Positions 40,283-51,445 of a DNA stretch of 64,000 bases are shown here, piece after piece. Location of the stretch: assembly GCF_023156195.1 (NCBI RefSeq), contig NZ_JAKUKA010000001.1:4650001-4714000 (forward strand). Direction: 5' to 3'. Both the position numbers and the translations under genes were made by a program. The notes beneath the pieces were generated by a model that was not told where the DNA came from, ran no database searches, and worked only from the letters and a program-made list of their open reading frames with translations. The number at the start of each line of letters is the position of its first letter. Position 1 is the first letter of the stretch. The DNA comes from Chitinophaga sedimenti. GTDB taxonomy: Bacteria > Bacteroidota > Bacteroidia > Chitinophagales > Chitinophagaceae.

Positions 40283-41725
40283 ATGAAGAAGTTATATATC
40301 CTCGCAGCATTTTTTATCGCCACCAGCTGCACCAAAGCACTGGAAGAAGATCCGCAGGGACTGGTGATCGGTTCGGAAGGCCTCAGCAGCGAAGCCGGCC
40401 TGGAAGCCGCGCTCACCGGCGCTTATGGTGCACTCATGGTACCCTGGGAAAGTGGCTTTACCACGGTGGGCCAAATCGCCATGTGTATGGGCGCTGATGA
40501 TCTCACGACGCATCCCGGTTCCAATAAAGAAGACTTCCGCGAGTTCGACCGGTTCAACGTTTCATCGCTGAATAGCCGTATGACGCCCATCTGGCGCGGT
40601 TGTTACAAAACGATTCAGTCTACCACCAACATCATCAACAACTATCAGCAAATAAAAGATGGCAATGAAGCCACGATCAAGGTAATCGTGGGCGAAGCAT
40701 ATTTCCTTCGCGGGCTTTGCTACTATTGGCTTACACGCAGCTGGGGCGAAGTGCCGATCATCCCTTCTGAAAAGTACAGTTCGGAATATTTGAGCCTGAA
40801 GAAAAGCACACCGCAGGAAGTGTACAAAGTAGTAGAAGCCGATCTTACGAAAGCAGAAGAGCTGGTGCCGAATACGCGCCGCGCGCCCGGCAGACCCAAT
40901 AAGGGATCGGTGAAAGCGTTGCTGGCGGATGTGTACCTGACGCAAGGCGGCTGGCCTATTAAAGACCAGGGCAAGTATGCGCTGGCGGCGAGTAAGGCCA
41001 AAGAGGTGATCGACAATAAAACCACGTATGGCTTTGACCTTTATATGGATGGTTTCCTGAAAATCTTTGCAGGTAATACGAAGGAAGATGTGTTTGCATT
41101 TTATACACGCGGCCAGTGGATCACGTATAACTCGTTCTATGGCTTATCCACCATGCCCGAAGACGAAGGTGGCTGGAGCGACTTTTTTCCTGAGCTGAAA
41201 TTCTTTAACGAGTTTCCGGCGGGTTCGCGTAAAGACGCAACGTTCTCCACTTCCTTTGTGGTAGGCGCCAATACCATTCCCTGGGAGAATACCACGACAA
41301 AGCATCCTTACTATAAAAAATTCACGATCCAGAGCGGCACGAAAAACACCTATATGAGCAATAGCCCGGTGATCATGATCCGCTACGCCCACGTTTTGCT
41401 GATATATGCCGAGGCCCAGGCACGCTCGGGAGCTGCACCGGACGCGCAGGCATACGACGCACTGAACGCAGTACGCCAGCGGGCGGGTCTGCTGCCGGTT
41501 TCCGGCTTAACGCCTGCCGACTTCATTAACGCTGTAGTCGACGAGCGTAAATGGGAATTTGCCGGCGAATGGAGCCGCTGGTTCGACCTGGTACGGCTGG
41601 AAAAAGTGGAAGAAGCCAACGCGGTAAAAGCGCCCGGCGACCTTACACCTTCCGGCCCCATCACAAAAGCACAATACCTGTTGCCCATTCCAGGTGCGGA
41701 TGCGCAGGTGAACCCGAATCTTTAA
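40283..41725 (+). CDS. SusD/RagB-family lipoprotein
   Basis: This 480-residue surface glycan-binding lipoprotein (lipobox FFIATSC) is the partner of the preceding SusC, 20 bases downstream of it. SusD features include the N-terminal SusD-like-3 segment, EAYFLRGLCYYWLTRSWGEVPII and the C-terminal VVDERKWEFAGEWSRWFDLVRL. The frame is intact. With the GH16 gene behind it, it forms a compact beta-glucan utilisation locus. Confidence 0.93.
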   Translation: MKKLYILAAFFIATSCTKALEEDPQGLVIGSEGLSSEAGLEAALTGAYGALMVPWESGFTTVGQIAMCMGADDLTTHPGSNKEDFREFDRFNVSSLNSRMTPIWRGCYKTIQSTTNIINNYQQIKDGNEATIKVIVGEAYFLRGLCYYWLTRSWGEVPIIPSEKYSSEYLSLKKSTPQEVYKVVEADLTKAEELVPNTRRAPGRPNKGSVKALLADVYLTQGGWPIKDQGKYALAASKAKEVIDNKTTYGFDLYMDGFLKIFAGNTKEDVFAFYTRGQWITYNSFYGLSTMPEDEGGWSDFFPELKFFNEFPAGSRKDATFSTSFVVGANTIPWENTTTKHPYYKKFTIQSGTKNTYMSNSPVIMIRYAHVLLIYAEAQARSGAAPDAQAYDALNAVRQRAGLLPVSGLTPADFINAVVDERKWEFAGEWSRWFDLVRLEKVEEANAVKAPGDLTPSGPITKAQYLLPIPGADAQVNPNL

Positions 41726-41842
41726 AAACACTCCCGCCCCGTAAGGCGGTAACCCTCTTTATACCGACGTCAGCACGAAACAAGCGCACAAACAGACAGG
41801 CACAGTTCCACGATTTAAAGTACATCCTCAAAAAACCTCGTT

Positions 41843-44800
41843 ATGAAAAAAAAGATTACCAGCTTTTTGATGGTGCTCTGTTTGCTGTTATGCGGCAAAC
41901 TGCAGGCACAATTCATCCTCCTGGACGACATGGAGGGCAATGGCCCATGCTCGGGTCATTGGAATTTCTTTATCGGCAACCCCGGTACCACGGGCAGCGT
42001 GAATATGCACGTGCCCAATCCCAGTATTTCAGGACTAAACACCAGTTCGCATGTAGCAAGATTTACTAAAGACACCACCTGCTCCGAATGGATGCTTGCC
42101 GGCTGTACGCTGGCCGACAGTTTTGACATCAGCCGCAATGCGGTTTTCAAATTGCTGGTGTATAGCAGCCTCAAAGAAGAAGTGCTGTTCAAATTACAGC
42201 CCGGCACAGATTACACGAAGGCGAAGTACTTCAGCTACAAAATTAAAAATGCCAACACCTGGGAAGAAGCCGTTTACGACTTTTCCAGCGTGAAGAACCG
42301 TACGGATTTTAACCGCATTGAAGTACACTTCATGGACGGCAAAAAGGCGAATGGTATTCTTTATTTTGATTTGGTGCAGGGGCCAAATCCGATCACCCTG
42401 AAAATGGATACCGCTCACATTGTAATGGGGCAGGAAAATGGAACGACGCTGACGGCAAGGCTGTACGGCGCTACGTTTGATTCCACGCTGAGCGCCACCA
42501 ATTGGCAGGCGAACCTGCCGGCGGGTGTTACGATCGGCAGTATCAGCCGCCTGAACGATACGACGGCGCAATTGACGCTGAGCGGCAACTCATCGGTGGT
42601 ATACTCGAAAAGCAATGTGAATATCACCGTAGCGGGCGCGGAAATCGCCGGTGCTTCGCAGGCAAGTTATGGCACCAGCGGATTGATCGTACTTGATGGC
42701 AATCCCAACTGGACCATGATTTTCAACGAGGAATTCAACACCACCGGCATGCCTGACTTCTCCAAATGGACGGTGGACCCACGCCCCAAAGGCTGGATTA
42801 ACGGCGAGCAGCAGGTGTATACCGACACCAGCTTCGACAACACGCGGCAGCGGAATGGCAACCTCGTGATCACCGGTAAAAAGGACTTTCCCAATATCGT
42901 AACAACAGATCCCTGGTCCTCCGGCCGCATCATCACACAAAATAAATTTGATTTTAAATATGGTAAGGTAGAAGTGCGGGCGAAGCTACCAAAGGCTCGC
43001 GGCTCCTGGCCGGCTATCTGGCTGATGCCTACCACCAGCGCGTACGGTGCCTGGCCCAACAGCGGCGAAATCGATATTATGGAACACGTAGGTAACTCGC
43101 TGGGCAAAGTGTTATCTACGGTGCATACTAATAAAAGTAACTGGACGAATGGTGGTCACTCTTCCGGCAACCGTACTATTTCGGACGCACACCTGAACTT
43201 CCATAACTATATTATGGAGTGGAATGAAGATTCGATCCGTTTTACTTACGACACCATTCATTGCTACACGTATAAAAATCCCCGTACCGACTGGAAAGAA
43301 TGGCCTTTCGATCAAAAATTCCACATCATCCTGAACCTGGCCATCGGCGGCGGTATGGGCGGTGCTGTTACGGAGGCCGACTTCCCGGACAGCCTGCTGA
43401 TCGACTATGTTCGCGTATACCAGAAAGGGCTCGGCACGCCGGTGCTGGACAGCATTGTGGTGGGCCCGGCGAACCGCGCGGTTGTAGCCGGCAAAACGTT
43501 ACCCTTCACCGCACGCACGTTTGACCAGAACGACATGGCGATCGGTGTAACACCGACGTGGAGCATTACCGGGGCGGGCAACAGCATTAGCAGCAGCGGG
43601 CTGGCTACAATTAACAGCAACGGCACCGTAACAGCCACGGCAACACTAAACGGTGTGACGATCAGTGCTTCGACGAATGCCACGGTGCGTACGCCGAATT
43701 ACAAACCGGTGCCTGCACGCATAGAAGCAGAAGCAAACGATTATACCAACGTTTGTTGTACGGAAACCGCGGCAGATACAAGCGGCTTGCTGAATGTAAG
43801 TTACATTGGCAATACCAGCTTCCTTGAATACGACATCAGCACACCGGCTGCCGGCGATTATCGCTTCCAGTTCCGTGTGGCGGTGAACACGGTGAGCACT
43901 ATACAGATCGTGCAGGACAACAACGTGCTTGCCACCGTAACGCTGCCCGCCAGCGGCGGATGGCAAAACTGGAGCACCGTTACGACTGCGCCCATTAGCT
44001 TGCCCGCTGGCAACCAGACCATCAGGATACAGGCACTTACTTCCGGCTGGAACTTCAACTGGCTGCGCATTGTGAACGCCGCTGACCTGAATGTAAGTCG
44101 CATAGCGATTACCCCAGACAGCAGCAGCGTGGCGGGAGGCGGCCGCAAACAGTATACGGGTGTGGCTTACGGTGCAGACAACAGCAAGTTCGACCTACCA
44201 ATTACATGGACCGCGCAGTCGGGCAGCTTCGATGCGTACAAAGGCATCTACACTGCTAACACAACTCCGGGCATGTACAACATTTACGCAACGGCAGGCG
44301 GCTTTACCGGCACAGCGAAAATCAATGTGCTTGCGCCGCCAAGGCTGGCACGCATAGAAATTGTACCGGACACGGTGGTAATCCCGTATGGCGCATCACA
44401 ACTGTTCACCGCTAAAGGTTATGATCAGTACAATGCCGCGTATACGTTTACCAGTCCCGTTTGGAGCGTGACCGGCAGCGGCAACACCATTACACAGGGC
44501 GGCGCACTTACGGCGGGCAGTAATCCTGGTATTGTAACGGCCACCAAAGATTCGATCAGCGGCTCAGGCGTGTTCACGCTGGATTACATCTGTACGTTCA
44601 ACAAACGGTATGAGGCTGAAAGTGCCTCTTCGCGATCTACCGTACCCACGCTGGAAACAACGAACGATACAAGTGGGGTGCAAAACTTCACGGGGATCGC
44701 GTACGGACATTGGTTCGCTTACAACAAACTGGCGGTGCCGGTGAGAGGGAAATACAATATCAGATTCCGCGTATCATCGAACACCACCGGGCAGATCCGC

Positions 44801-45264
44801 ATGGAAGAAAGCGGCACCAACTTTGGGTACATCGCCATTCCGAATACGGGCGGCCAATGGGTCACCGTGTCGGACACGATCACCCTGCCAGCCATCACGT
44901 ACATTAACGTACGGGTAAACGGCGGCAGCTTTAAGTTCAACTGGTGGAGCCGGACAACTGTGCCGTGGACCCTGGCAGCAGCATGATGGCCAGCAGCGAA
45001 AAACGCATCGTGTACGAACCACTGTCGGGCACCTTAAAACCGTATCCTAACCCGACCACGGGCAACATCACGATGGAACTGGGTATGCACAATTACCAAT
45101 GGATCAACCTGGTGGACCTGAACGGGCGTGTTATCCGCCGCTGGGCTACCAATAAAGGGGAAACCAGATTTACGAAAAATGTAAGTTTCCTCGAGAGCGG
45201 AACTTATATACTACGATTAGAAGGTGGAGGAGAAGTGAAAGCGGTGCAGTTTATCAAGATGTAA
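41843..45264 (+). CDS. GH16 beta-glucanase with CBM6-like modules and T9SS tail
   Basis: This secreted laminarinase/lichenase-type endo-beta-glucanase of about 1140 residues has a signal peptide (ITSFLMVLCLLLCGKLQAQ). An N-terminal jelly-roll-like module and an Ig-like linker precede the GH16 domain at about 290-525, with catalytic GEIDIME (E409, D411, E414). Two CBM6-like modules follow (ARIEAEANDYTNV...; RYEAESASSRSTV...) with Ig-like linkers and a type A sorting tail (LKPYPNPTTGNITMEL). The frame breaks at 44950-44953: CCGG should probably be CCTGG, giving WWSLDNCAVDPG. As the last gene of the ECF-FecR-SusC-SusD set it points to beta-1,3- or mixed-linkage glucan. Confidence 0.92.
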
Positions 45265-45267
45265 ATA

Positions 45268-45297
45268 AAGAGGGCAGCCTGTACGGGCTGCCCTCTT
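45268..45297. terminator. Bidirectional terminator between GH16 and DUF4272 genes
   Basis: AAGAGGGCAGCC / GGCTGCCCTCTT is a perfect 12-bp stem with a 6-base loop, lying between two convergent stops. Confidence 0.85.
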
Positions 45298-45316
45298 CAT
45301 ATTTTGTGTATTTGCA

Positions 45317-46518
45317 TCAAGTATCAGTAGTCACCTCATCCCACTCCGCATCCGCATAACAGGTGAGCCAGTTCAGCGAATAATGCCTTTCATACACCAC
45401 GCTGGGATTCAATTCTCCACTGGGCGCCTGGTTGTGCAGCCGGGCATCCACACATGCCCAGTTCATACGGTAAATTTTATCCAGCTCATTCAATATTTCA
45501 GTTTTAGAACGCAGGACAGCTTTACTTTCCAGCGCATCGCGCGATTGACCGATGACAATATCCAGCACCGCAGGCACATCTATCACTTCCGAGGGATATT
45601 TCAATTCGGGGATCAATCCCAGCGCCCATACCATCACGTTCAGACTTTCGTAGCGCCACATCGAATTGATCATATCCTGCTCCGCCGGCTTACGTTCGTC
45701 ATAAATCCTTTGCTCCTCCGGCGAAAGCCCCGTTACGCGGTGTTCCACGACAAACCCTTCGAGGCGTTCGGGTTCTACTGCCTCCGCTTTGGCCGTAATC
45801 ACAGTTAGTGCATACAAACGGTCGATCACTTCTTCGCGGGTACGCAGCTGTGTTTCGGCTTCGCTTTCTGTGTAGGGCAGATGGGCATTTATCTTAATGC
45901 CTTTGCTTCTTAACAAAGCCTCCGTATTATCTTTGCGGGTTTGTATTTCCGGCGTTACGGCAATGTTTTTATCAAAGTACTGCGTATCGATCGATACCTT
46001 CAGATTCACATCGCCGCATTTCCCTTCGGTATCCATAATGAAGTTCAGGTCTTTGTCCGGGAACTTCTGTTCCTGTGTGCGACCTTTGGGCACGGTAGCG
46101 AATAAAAACGCATCATAATCATCCGTAAGACGCAACAACAGTTTGGAAAAATCGCCTGTTAATTTGGGCTCCACGTTAAATGAAAATTCTGCGTTGATCG
46201 TTTTGATCTTCTGCAGCAACATCGACTGTACGCGTTCGTTGCTTGCGGGCAACGACGCCACATAATTGAACATACCGGTCATTTGCCGGCTCACGGGACA
46301 ATCCACCGTATCGAGATTAAACGACGGCGTGGCTCTTTCGCGGTAGCTGATCTTCAGTTTCTTTGCAGGGGAAAGAAAACCGCCTTTGACATCCAGTTCC
46401 AGGATGCGGCTGTCATCTTCTTTCCCGGTAAATACGGTGTGTTGCGGGAAAGCGGCTTTCACCTTTTCCACAATATCATCAAAACCCGTTTTGTGCGAGT
46501 AAAGGTGTAGTTTTCCAT
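45317..46518 (-). CDS. DUF4272-like protein, cytoplasmic, unknown role
   Basis: About 400 residues. The C-terminal 220 residues (LRSKGIKINAHLPYTESEAETQLRTREEV... VMVWALGLIPELKYPSE) fit DUF4272-type proteins, while the N-terminal half is unassigned. The frame breaks near 46503-46515: one T is missing after MENYTF, so the true start is ATG 46518 (MENYTFYSHKTGFDDIVEKV). No signal peptide is seen. It follows the orphan gene at 46538 by 19 bases and may be co-transcribed with it. Confidence 0.65.
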
Positions 46519-46537
46519 AAAGGTTTCGTAATTAAAA

Positions 46538-46882
46538 TCAATCGCCAGGGCCCTCATATCTGAAGTGCGCTTCCCTGGCTACTGCGCGAAATGAGAAGCC
46601 GAGGCCTTCCGAATCGGTGTAAAGAAATACCTCTTTAAACCGCTCAACTTCCGGCCGGCCAAGCCTTGCCGCCAAATCAAAGACATATTGACTTCCCAGG
46701 TCTTTTACGCTGATGTGGTTAATATCCGTATCAACCGTAGTACTGTCCGTATACCCTGCGACATCGATGAGTTCCAGCACTCTTCGTTCATCCATGTCAT
46801 ACTTTCCTTCGAAAAATAATTTAAGATCTGTACCTACTGCAAACTTTCTGACCAGCAGGTATTTTTCAAGACTAACGTTCAT
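46538..46882 (-). CDS. Hypothetical acidic protein, 114 residues
   Basis: This intact frame starts MNVSLEKYLLVRKFAVG and ends FRYEGPGD. It is soluble, acidic and without signal or TM segment. I do not recognise a family. It is probably in an operon with the DUF4272-like gene 19 bases downstream. Confidence 0.6.
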   Translation of the reverse strand: MNVSLEKYLLVRKFAVGTDLKLFFEGKYDMDERRVLELIDVAGYTDSTTVDTDINHISVKDLGSQYVFDLAARLGRPEVERFKEVFLYTDSEGLGFSFRAVAREAHFRYEGPGD

Positions 46883-47027
46883 AATGCAACCAAATTATCG
46901 CGGTTTTATCCGCCCCTTTAAAATAGAAAAAATCAGTTACTTTTTATGGCCTAACTGTGCTTCCTCATATGGCGCGATTCCTGCTAACAAGCACTTTTTA
47001 CCAGAATCGTGTATATAATTCCACACA

Positions 47028-47050
47028 CACATATAACATTAATATCATTT
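47028..47050. promoter_or_regulatory. Candidate operator upstream of the stressosome operon
   Basis: CACATATAACA followed by an AT-rich arm with TATCATT, 94 bases before the rsbR start. The first 11 bases are identical to those of two elements at 55700 and 55797 in front of the DUF1003 gene. The stretch 46883-47143 otherwise holds only AT-rich sequence. Confidence 0.45.
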
Positions 47051-47143
47051 GGAAAATAATTACTACAATATCGATTTTAAAGCTGTACTATTGACTTCTT
47101 ACTAATATTAGTTAACTATTACTCTCCTTAACAACGAAAAAGC

Positions 47144-47990
47144 ATGAGCGTCAACATTTCGAAACTGCTGCAAAAAGAGCGAAAAAAATCCTTGAATTAT
47201 GGATGAAAAATCAGCTCGCCGACGAAAGTCTGCGCGAAGATCTGATGAGCAACGATGATTTGCGTGAGCAGTCAGAAGAATTGTTAAATGCGCTGACCAA
47301 ATCTATCAATGATAAAAACATCAACAACCCGCAGTCGGCTGACTTTGACTCGGTTATTGAAATCCTTTCCGGCATTTCAATTTCGAGAGCGCGCCAGGGT
47401 TATTCACCGCGGGAAACTGGTTTATATATTTTCAGCCTGAAAGATGCGATGCTGGAAGTGTTACAGGCTGAAGTAAAAGACATCAATGTGCTGTTTCCGC
47501 TCTCCATGTCTATAAACAAACTGATAGACAACTTTGGGGTAATTACTTTCGAAACTTTCATCAAAGGAAGAGAAGAAGTGATCCTGCGCCAGACCGACGA
47601 GATCACTGAAATATCTACACCCGTTATACAGCTCTGGGACGGCATCCCGGGCCTGCCGATCATCGGTACCCGGATAGCAGCCGTACGCAGGTGGTGATGG
47701 AAAACCTGTTACAGAAAATTGTGGAAACAGGCAGCAGCATTGCCATCCTGGACATTTCCGGCGTACCGGCCGTGGATTCACTGGTGGCACAACACCTGAT
47801 TAAAACGATTAATGCCACCCGTCTCATGGGCGCAGAGTGTATTATCAGCGGCATTCGTCCTGAGATTGCACAAACGGTGGTGCACCTCGGTATCGACCTT
47901 TCCAACATTGTTACCAAGGCTTCATTGGCCAGTGCCTTACGCTATGCCTTTGCTATGACCAGACTTGAAGTTAAAAAGATCGTAAAATAA
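47144..47990 (+). CDS. rsbR: RsbR-type stressosome sensor/scaffold (RsbRD_N + STAS)
   Basis: This co-antagonist protein of about 282 residues has a helical N-terminal sensor domain (residues 1-150) and a C-terminal STAS domain with DISGVPAVDS, where Ser stands at the phosphorylation site and a second site lies near the linker (GTLDSSRTQ). The frame breaks at 47182-47188 (seven A need an eighth, KKILELWMK) and at 47669-47673 (CCCGG should be CCCTGG, GTLDSSRTQ). The start at 47144 (MSVNISKLLQKER) is needed because the 47203 start would cut the domain. With RsbS it forms the stressosome shell. Confidence 0.9.
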
Positions 47991-48010
47991 AAAATTCGCT
48001 CTAGGCTGAT

Positions 48011-48415
48011 ATGGATAGAATACCAATTCTACAGATGGGCAAATTCCTGCTGGTGACCATCCAGGTGGATTTATATGACCGCCTTGCCCTTAACCTTGAA
48101 ACCGATCTCGCGCAAATGGTGAATAAGACCGGCGCCCGCGGCGTGCTGATCGATATCTCCGCCTTGTCAATCGTAGATTCTTTTATGGGAAGAATTCTTG
48201 GAAACATTGGTACCATGAGTAAAATTATGGATGCCGAAACTGTTGTAGTGGGCATGCAGCCGGCGGTAGCCATTACACTGGTAGAGTTGGGGCTGGAGCT
48301 GCGAGGAGTGAGCACCGCATTAAACGTGGAAAAAGGTATGCAATTGCTGCACACAAAAGTCGGCTCTTTCGAAGACAACGAACAGGAGGAAGAAGTCGAT
48401 GATAGTACTGAATAA
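48011..48415 (+). CDS. rsbS: RsbS-type STAS antagonist
   Basis: This 134-residue single STAS domain is the RsbS subunit that holds RsbT in the stressosome. The phosphorylation segment DISALSIVDSFMGR carries the conserved Ser. A charged C-terminal tail (FEDNEQEEEVDD) is longer than usual. It overlaps rsbT by 17 bases. Confidence 0.92.
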   Translation: MDRIPILQMGKFLLVTIQVDLYDRLALNLETDLAQMVNKTGARGVLIDISALSIVDSFMGRILGNIGTMSKIMDAETVVVGMQPAVAITLVELGLELRGVSTALNVEKGMQLLHTKVGSFEDNEQEEEVDDSTE

Positions 48416-48809
48416 AGACGGCATGCTGATTCAGAAGGAACAGGACGTAGTGCCGTTCCGCAACCGCGTGAAGGAATACGCGGTAAAAATCGGCATGAGT
48501 CTAGTGAATCAGACCAAATTAATTACGGCAGCCTCCGAATTGGTACGTAATATGTTGAAGTATGGCGGCGGGGGCAATACGCTTATTGAAGTAGTGAGTA
48601 AGGGCCGCGAAAATGGTATCCGGCTCACTTTTTCGGATAAAGGTCCCGGCATAACAGACATCCAGCTCGCCATGAAAGACGGTTATTCCACCGGTAAAAG
48701 TTTAGGACTGGGTTTGCCCGGCGCCAAACGACTCGTAAGCGAGTTCGATATTAAAAGCATACCTGGTAGCGGCACCACCGTTACTGTTATAAAGTGGAAA
48801 AATGGTTAG
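48399..48809 (+). CDS. rsbT: RsbT-type serine/threonine kinase
   Basis: This 136-residue GHKL ATPase-fold switch kinase phosphorylates RsbS/RsbR and is then released. N-box ASELVRNMLKYG, G1 DKGPGI and G2 GLGLPGAKRLV are intact. It overlaps both neighbours, so the set is translationally coupled. Confidence 0.92.
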   Translation: MIVLNKDGMLIQKEQDVVPFRNRVKEYAVKIGMSLVNQTKLITAASELVRNMLKYGGGGNTLIEVVSKGRENGIRLTFSDKGPGITDIQLAMKDGYSTGKSLGLGLPGAKRLVSEFDIKSIPGSGTTVTVIKWKNG

Positions 48810-49818
48810 TGCAGTATCTCATCGGTTTAACGCATCGGACCGCAGCTATTTTGCTATCATCAAAAAAGAGATTCATGCACTGGCTTCTTCGGCAGGTTTT
48901 TCCGCTAAACGACTGGCAGAAATTGATCTTATCGTTGCGGAAATAGTGTCTAACCTCGCCAAACATGCGGTGGGCGGCGAGCTTTTCGTCAAATTGAAAG
49001 AAGAGGAAAAGATCCGGGGCATAGAAATAACCGCGATAGACAGAGGCCCCGGCATCGCCGACATTAACCGGATGATGACAGACGGCGTGTCTACTAAAAA
49101 TACGCTGGGACACGGCCTTGGCTCCATCAAACGCCTGGCCGACGTGTTCCAGGTGCATTCAGGTAAGGGTTTGGGTACCATTATGTATATCGTGGTGTAC
49201 AACAAGCCGCTCCCGTTGCACCTTAAAAAGAAGAAGATAGAAATTCGTTCCCTCGTTGTGCCCAAGCCTGGCGAAACGTTTTGTGGCGACGCTTTCTATT
49301 ATAAAGAAACGGAAGACTACATCAAACTTTTCCTGGCAGATGGCCTGGGACATGGCAAAGACGCACAGGTGGCCGTAGATGCAGCGATCGAAGCATTTAA
49401 GATTTGCCCGTACGATAGTCCGCTCGACAACCTCCGCTTTATCCATACTTCCATTAAACGGACGCGAGGGCTGGTTGGGACTATTGTCCACTTCAACAAA
49501 AAAGATCCAAAATGGCTGATCTGCGGGATCGGCAATATACAGACGAAGCTGCATGGCATCAGTGGTACCCGCAACTACGTGGGCTATAACGGCATCGTAG
49601 GCATGAGCATTCCCAATACGATCAAAGACCAGGAAATGGTATACGAAAAAGGACAAATGGTGATGATGTGCAGTGATGGTTTTAAGTCGCGCTGGGACCT
49701 CCAAAAGTATCCCGGCATCCAGCGAAATGACCTGTCGTTAGCCGCCGCCGCCCTGTTCCGCGATTTTTCCCGCAACACCGACGATATGTCGGTCGCCATC
49801 TGTAAAGTCACAATCTGA
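48802..49818 (+). CDS. RsbT-like kinase domain fused to an RsbX-like PP2C phosphatase
   Basis: This 338-residue two-domain protein has residues 1-135 as a GHKL ATPase domain (EIVSNLAKHAVGG, DRGPGI, GHGLGSIKRL). Residues 145-338 are a SpoIIE/RsbX-type phosphatase (CGDAFYY, LADGLGHG, MCSDGFKSRW, NTDDMSVAIC). In Bacillus, RsbT and RsbX are separate and opposite activities that switch and reset the stressosome. Here a second kinase-like domain is fused to the resetting phosphatase. The frame is intact; the start overlaps rsbT by 8 bases. Confidence 0.9.
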   Translation: MVSAVSHRFNASDRSYFAIIKKEIHALASSAGFSAKRLAEIDLIVAEIVSNLAKHAVGGELFVKLKEEEKIRGIEITAIDRGPGIADINRMMTDGVSTKNTLGHGLGSIKRLADVFQVHSGKGLGTIMYIVVYNKPLPLHLKKKKIEIRSLVVPKPGETFCGDAFYYKETEDYIKLFLADGLGHGKDAQVAVDAAIEAFKICPYDSPLDNLRFIHTSIKRTRGLVGTIVHFNKKDPKWLICGIGNIQTKLHGISGTRNYVGYNGIVGMSIPNTIKDQEMVYEKGQMVMMCSDGFKSRWDLQKYPGIQRNDLSLAAAALFRDFSRNTDDMSVAICKVTI

Positions 49819-49824
49819 TACAAT

Positions 49825-51445
49825 ATGATACATGAACTGGTAAGGGTTACGCTCAACAACGAAATGGACTTAGTGCTGGTCCACCGCCGCTCCATGAAGC
49901 TGGCGGAGTTGTGCGGATTATCCCTTTCTGCCCAGACCACGTTCGCTACCGCCGTGTCGGAAGTATCGCGCAATACCATCGAACATGGTAAAAATGGTTG
50001 CCTGGTATTGTGTATCGCACAGATAAAAAACGAGAAACAGCTGGTGGCGCGTATCATTGACGATACAGAGGAACCGAGCGCGAATCCGGGCCTGGAGTAT
50101 GCCAAGCGCCTGGTGAACAAACTGAATGTAAGTACGGCCGGCAATAAAACAGCGATAGAGCTTTACTATTCCATTCCCCTCGCGGAAAAACTCGACGCCA
50201 AAAAAATTGATGACCTGCGCCGCAGTTTTAACAGCGACGAATCCATCACTCCCTACGAAGAAATCAAGCGAAAAAATGATCAGCTGCAATTGCTCGCCGA
50301 AAAGCTGAAGGAAAGTGAAAGTCAGTATAAAACCCTGACCAATTCGCTGCCCATCATCATTTTTTCTTTAAATACAGCTGGCGAACTGATTTACGCCAAT
50401 AACTGGCTTACGCAATACACCGGTCAAACGCAGGAGCAGCTAAATGCCAGCAAATGGAAAAACGCCGTGCATGCGGAAGATTACGATGCGTTTCACCTGC
50501 TAATGAACCCGAATATTACTTCAGGTGCGGCGGCCATTAAAGTGCAATGCCGGCTGCAGCACTGCCGGGACGGTGAATACTACTGGCACCTGGCCTCTTT
50601 ATCTCCCTTAAAAGATGAAAAAGGGGAATTGCTGTACTGGATTGGCTTTCTCGTAGATATACACGCGCAGAAAGTAGTAGAAGATACCTTACAGGTAAAC
50701 AAAGAACTGCAGTTGATGCGAGATCAGCTGGAAGATAACATCTCCAAACTGAACCGCAGTAATATGGAACTGCAGCAGTTTGCGTACATCGCATCGCATG
50801 ACCTGCAGGAGCCGATCCGGAAAATCAGTTATTATAGCGATTTCTTCCTCAATAAGTACATAGACAACTTCGACGAAAAAGGCCGCGAATATTTAAACGG
50901 TATGCTGAGCGCCTCGCACCGCATGCGCAATCTCATTCACGATTTGCTGGCTTTTTCCCAGGTTGATAAAAACCGACGGCGTTCCGGCCGGTAGACCTGT
51001 ACAAGTGGTGGTACAGGAAACGTTGCAGGACATGGAAGTACGCATCCGCGAACAATCGGCCGACATACAAGTTGAGCCGCTGCCCGTGATAGAAGCGGAT
51101 GAAGGAATGATCCGGCAGCTGTTCGGGAACGTGATCAGCAACTCGCTGAAATACGCCCGGGAAGACCTGAAGCCGGTCATCCGCATCAGCTGTGCACAGC
51201 AGAATGGCACCATTGCCATTTATATAACAGACAACGGCATCGGTTTCGATGAAAAGTACCTGCCGAAAATGTTTACGTTGTTTCAGCGTTTGCACTCCAA
51301 CGACCAATATAAAGGAACAGGGCTGGGACTGGCCATCTGCCAAAAGATAGTGGACCTCCACAACGGCAGCATTACCGCCAGCAGTAAAGAAAACGAAGGT
51401 GCAACCTTTACCATTTCCTTACCTGTTAAACAAACGAGTTTATGA
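49825..51445 (+). CDS. Hybrid sensor: RsbT-like ATPase domain + PAS + HisKA/HATPase
   Basis: About 540 residues. An N-terminal GHKL/anti-sigma-like domain (FATAVSEVSRNTIEHGKNG) without a full G2 box is followed by a coiled linker and a PAS domain (YKTLTNSLPIIIFSLNTAGELIY). HisKA (YIASHDLQEPIRKISYYSDFF) and HATPase (NVISNSLKYAR, DNGIGF, GTGLGLAIC) complete it. The frame breaks at 50966-50970, where the run of five A should be four or seven, giving VDKTDGVPAGRPV or VDKKTDGVPAG. It connects the stressosome to a phosphorelay with the regulator that overlaps its stop. Confidence 0.88.
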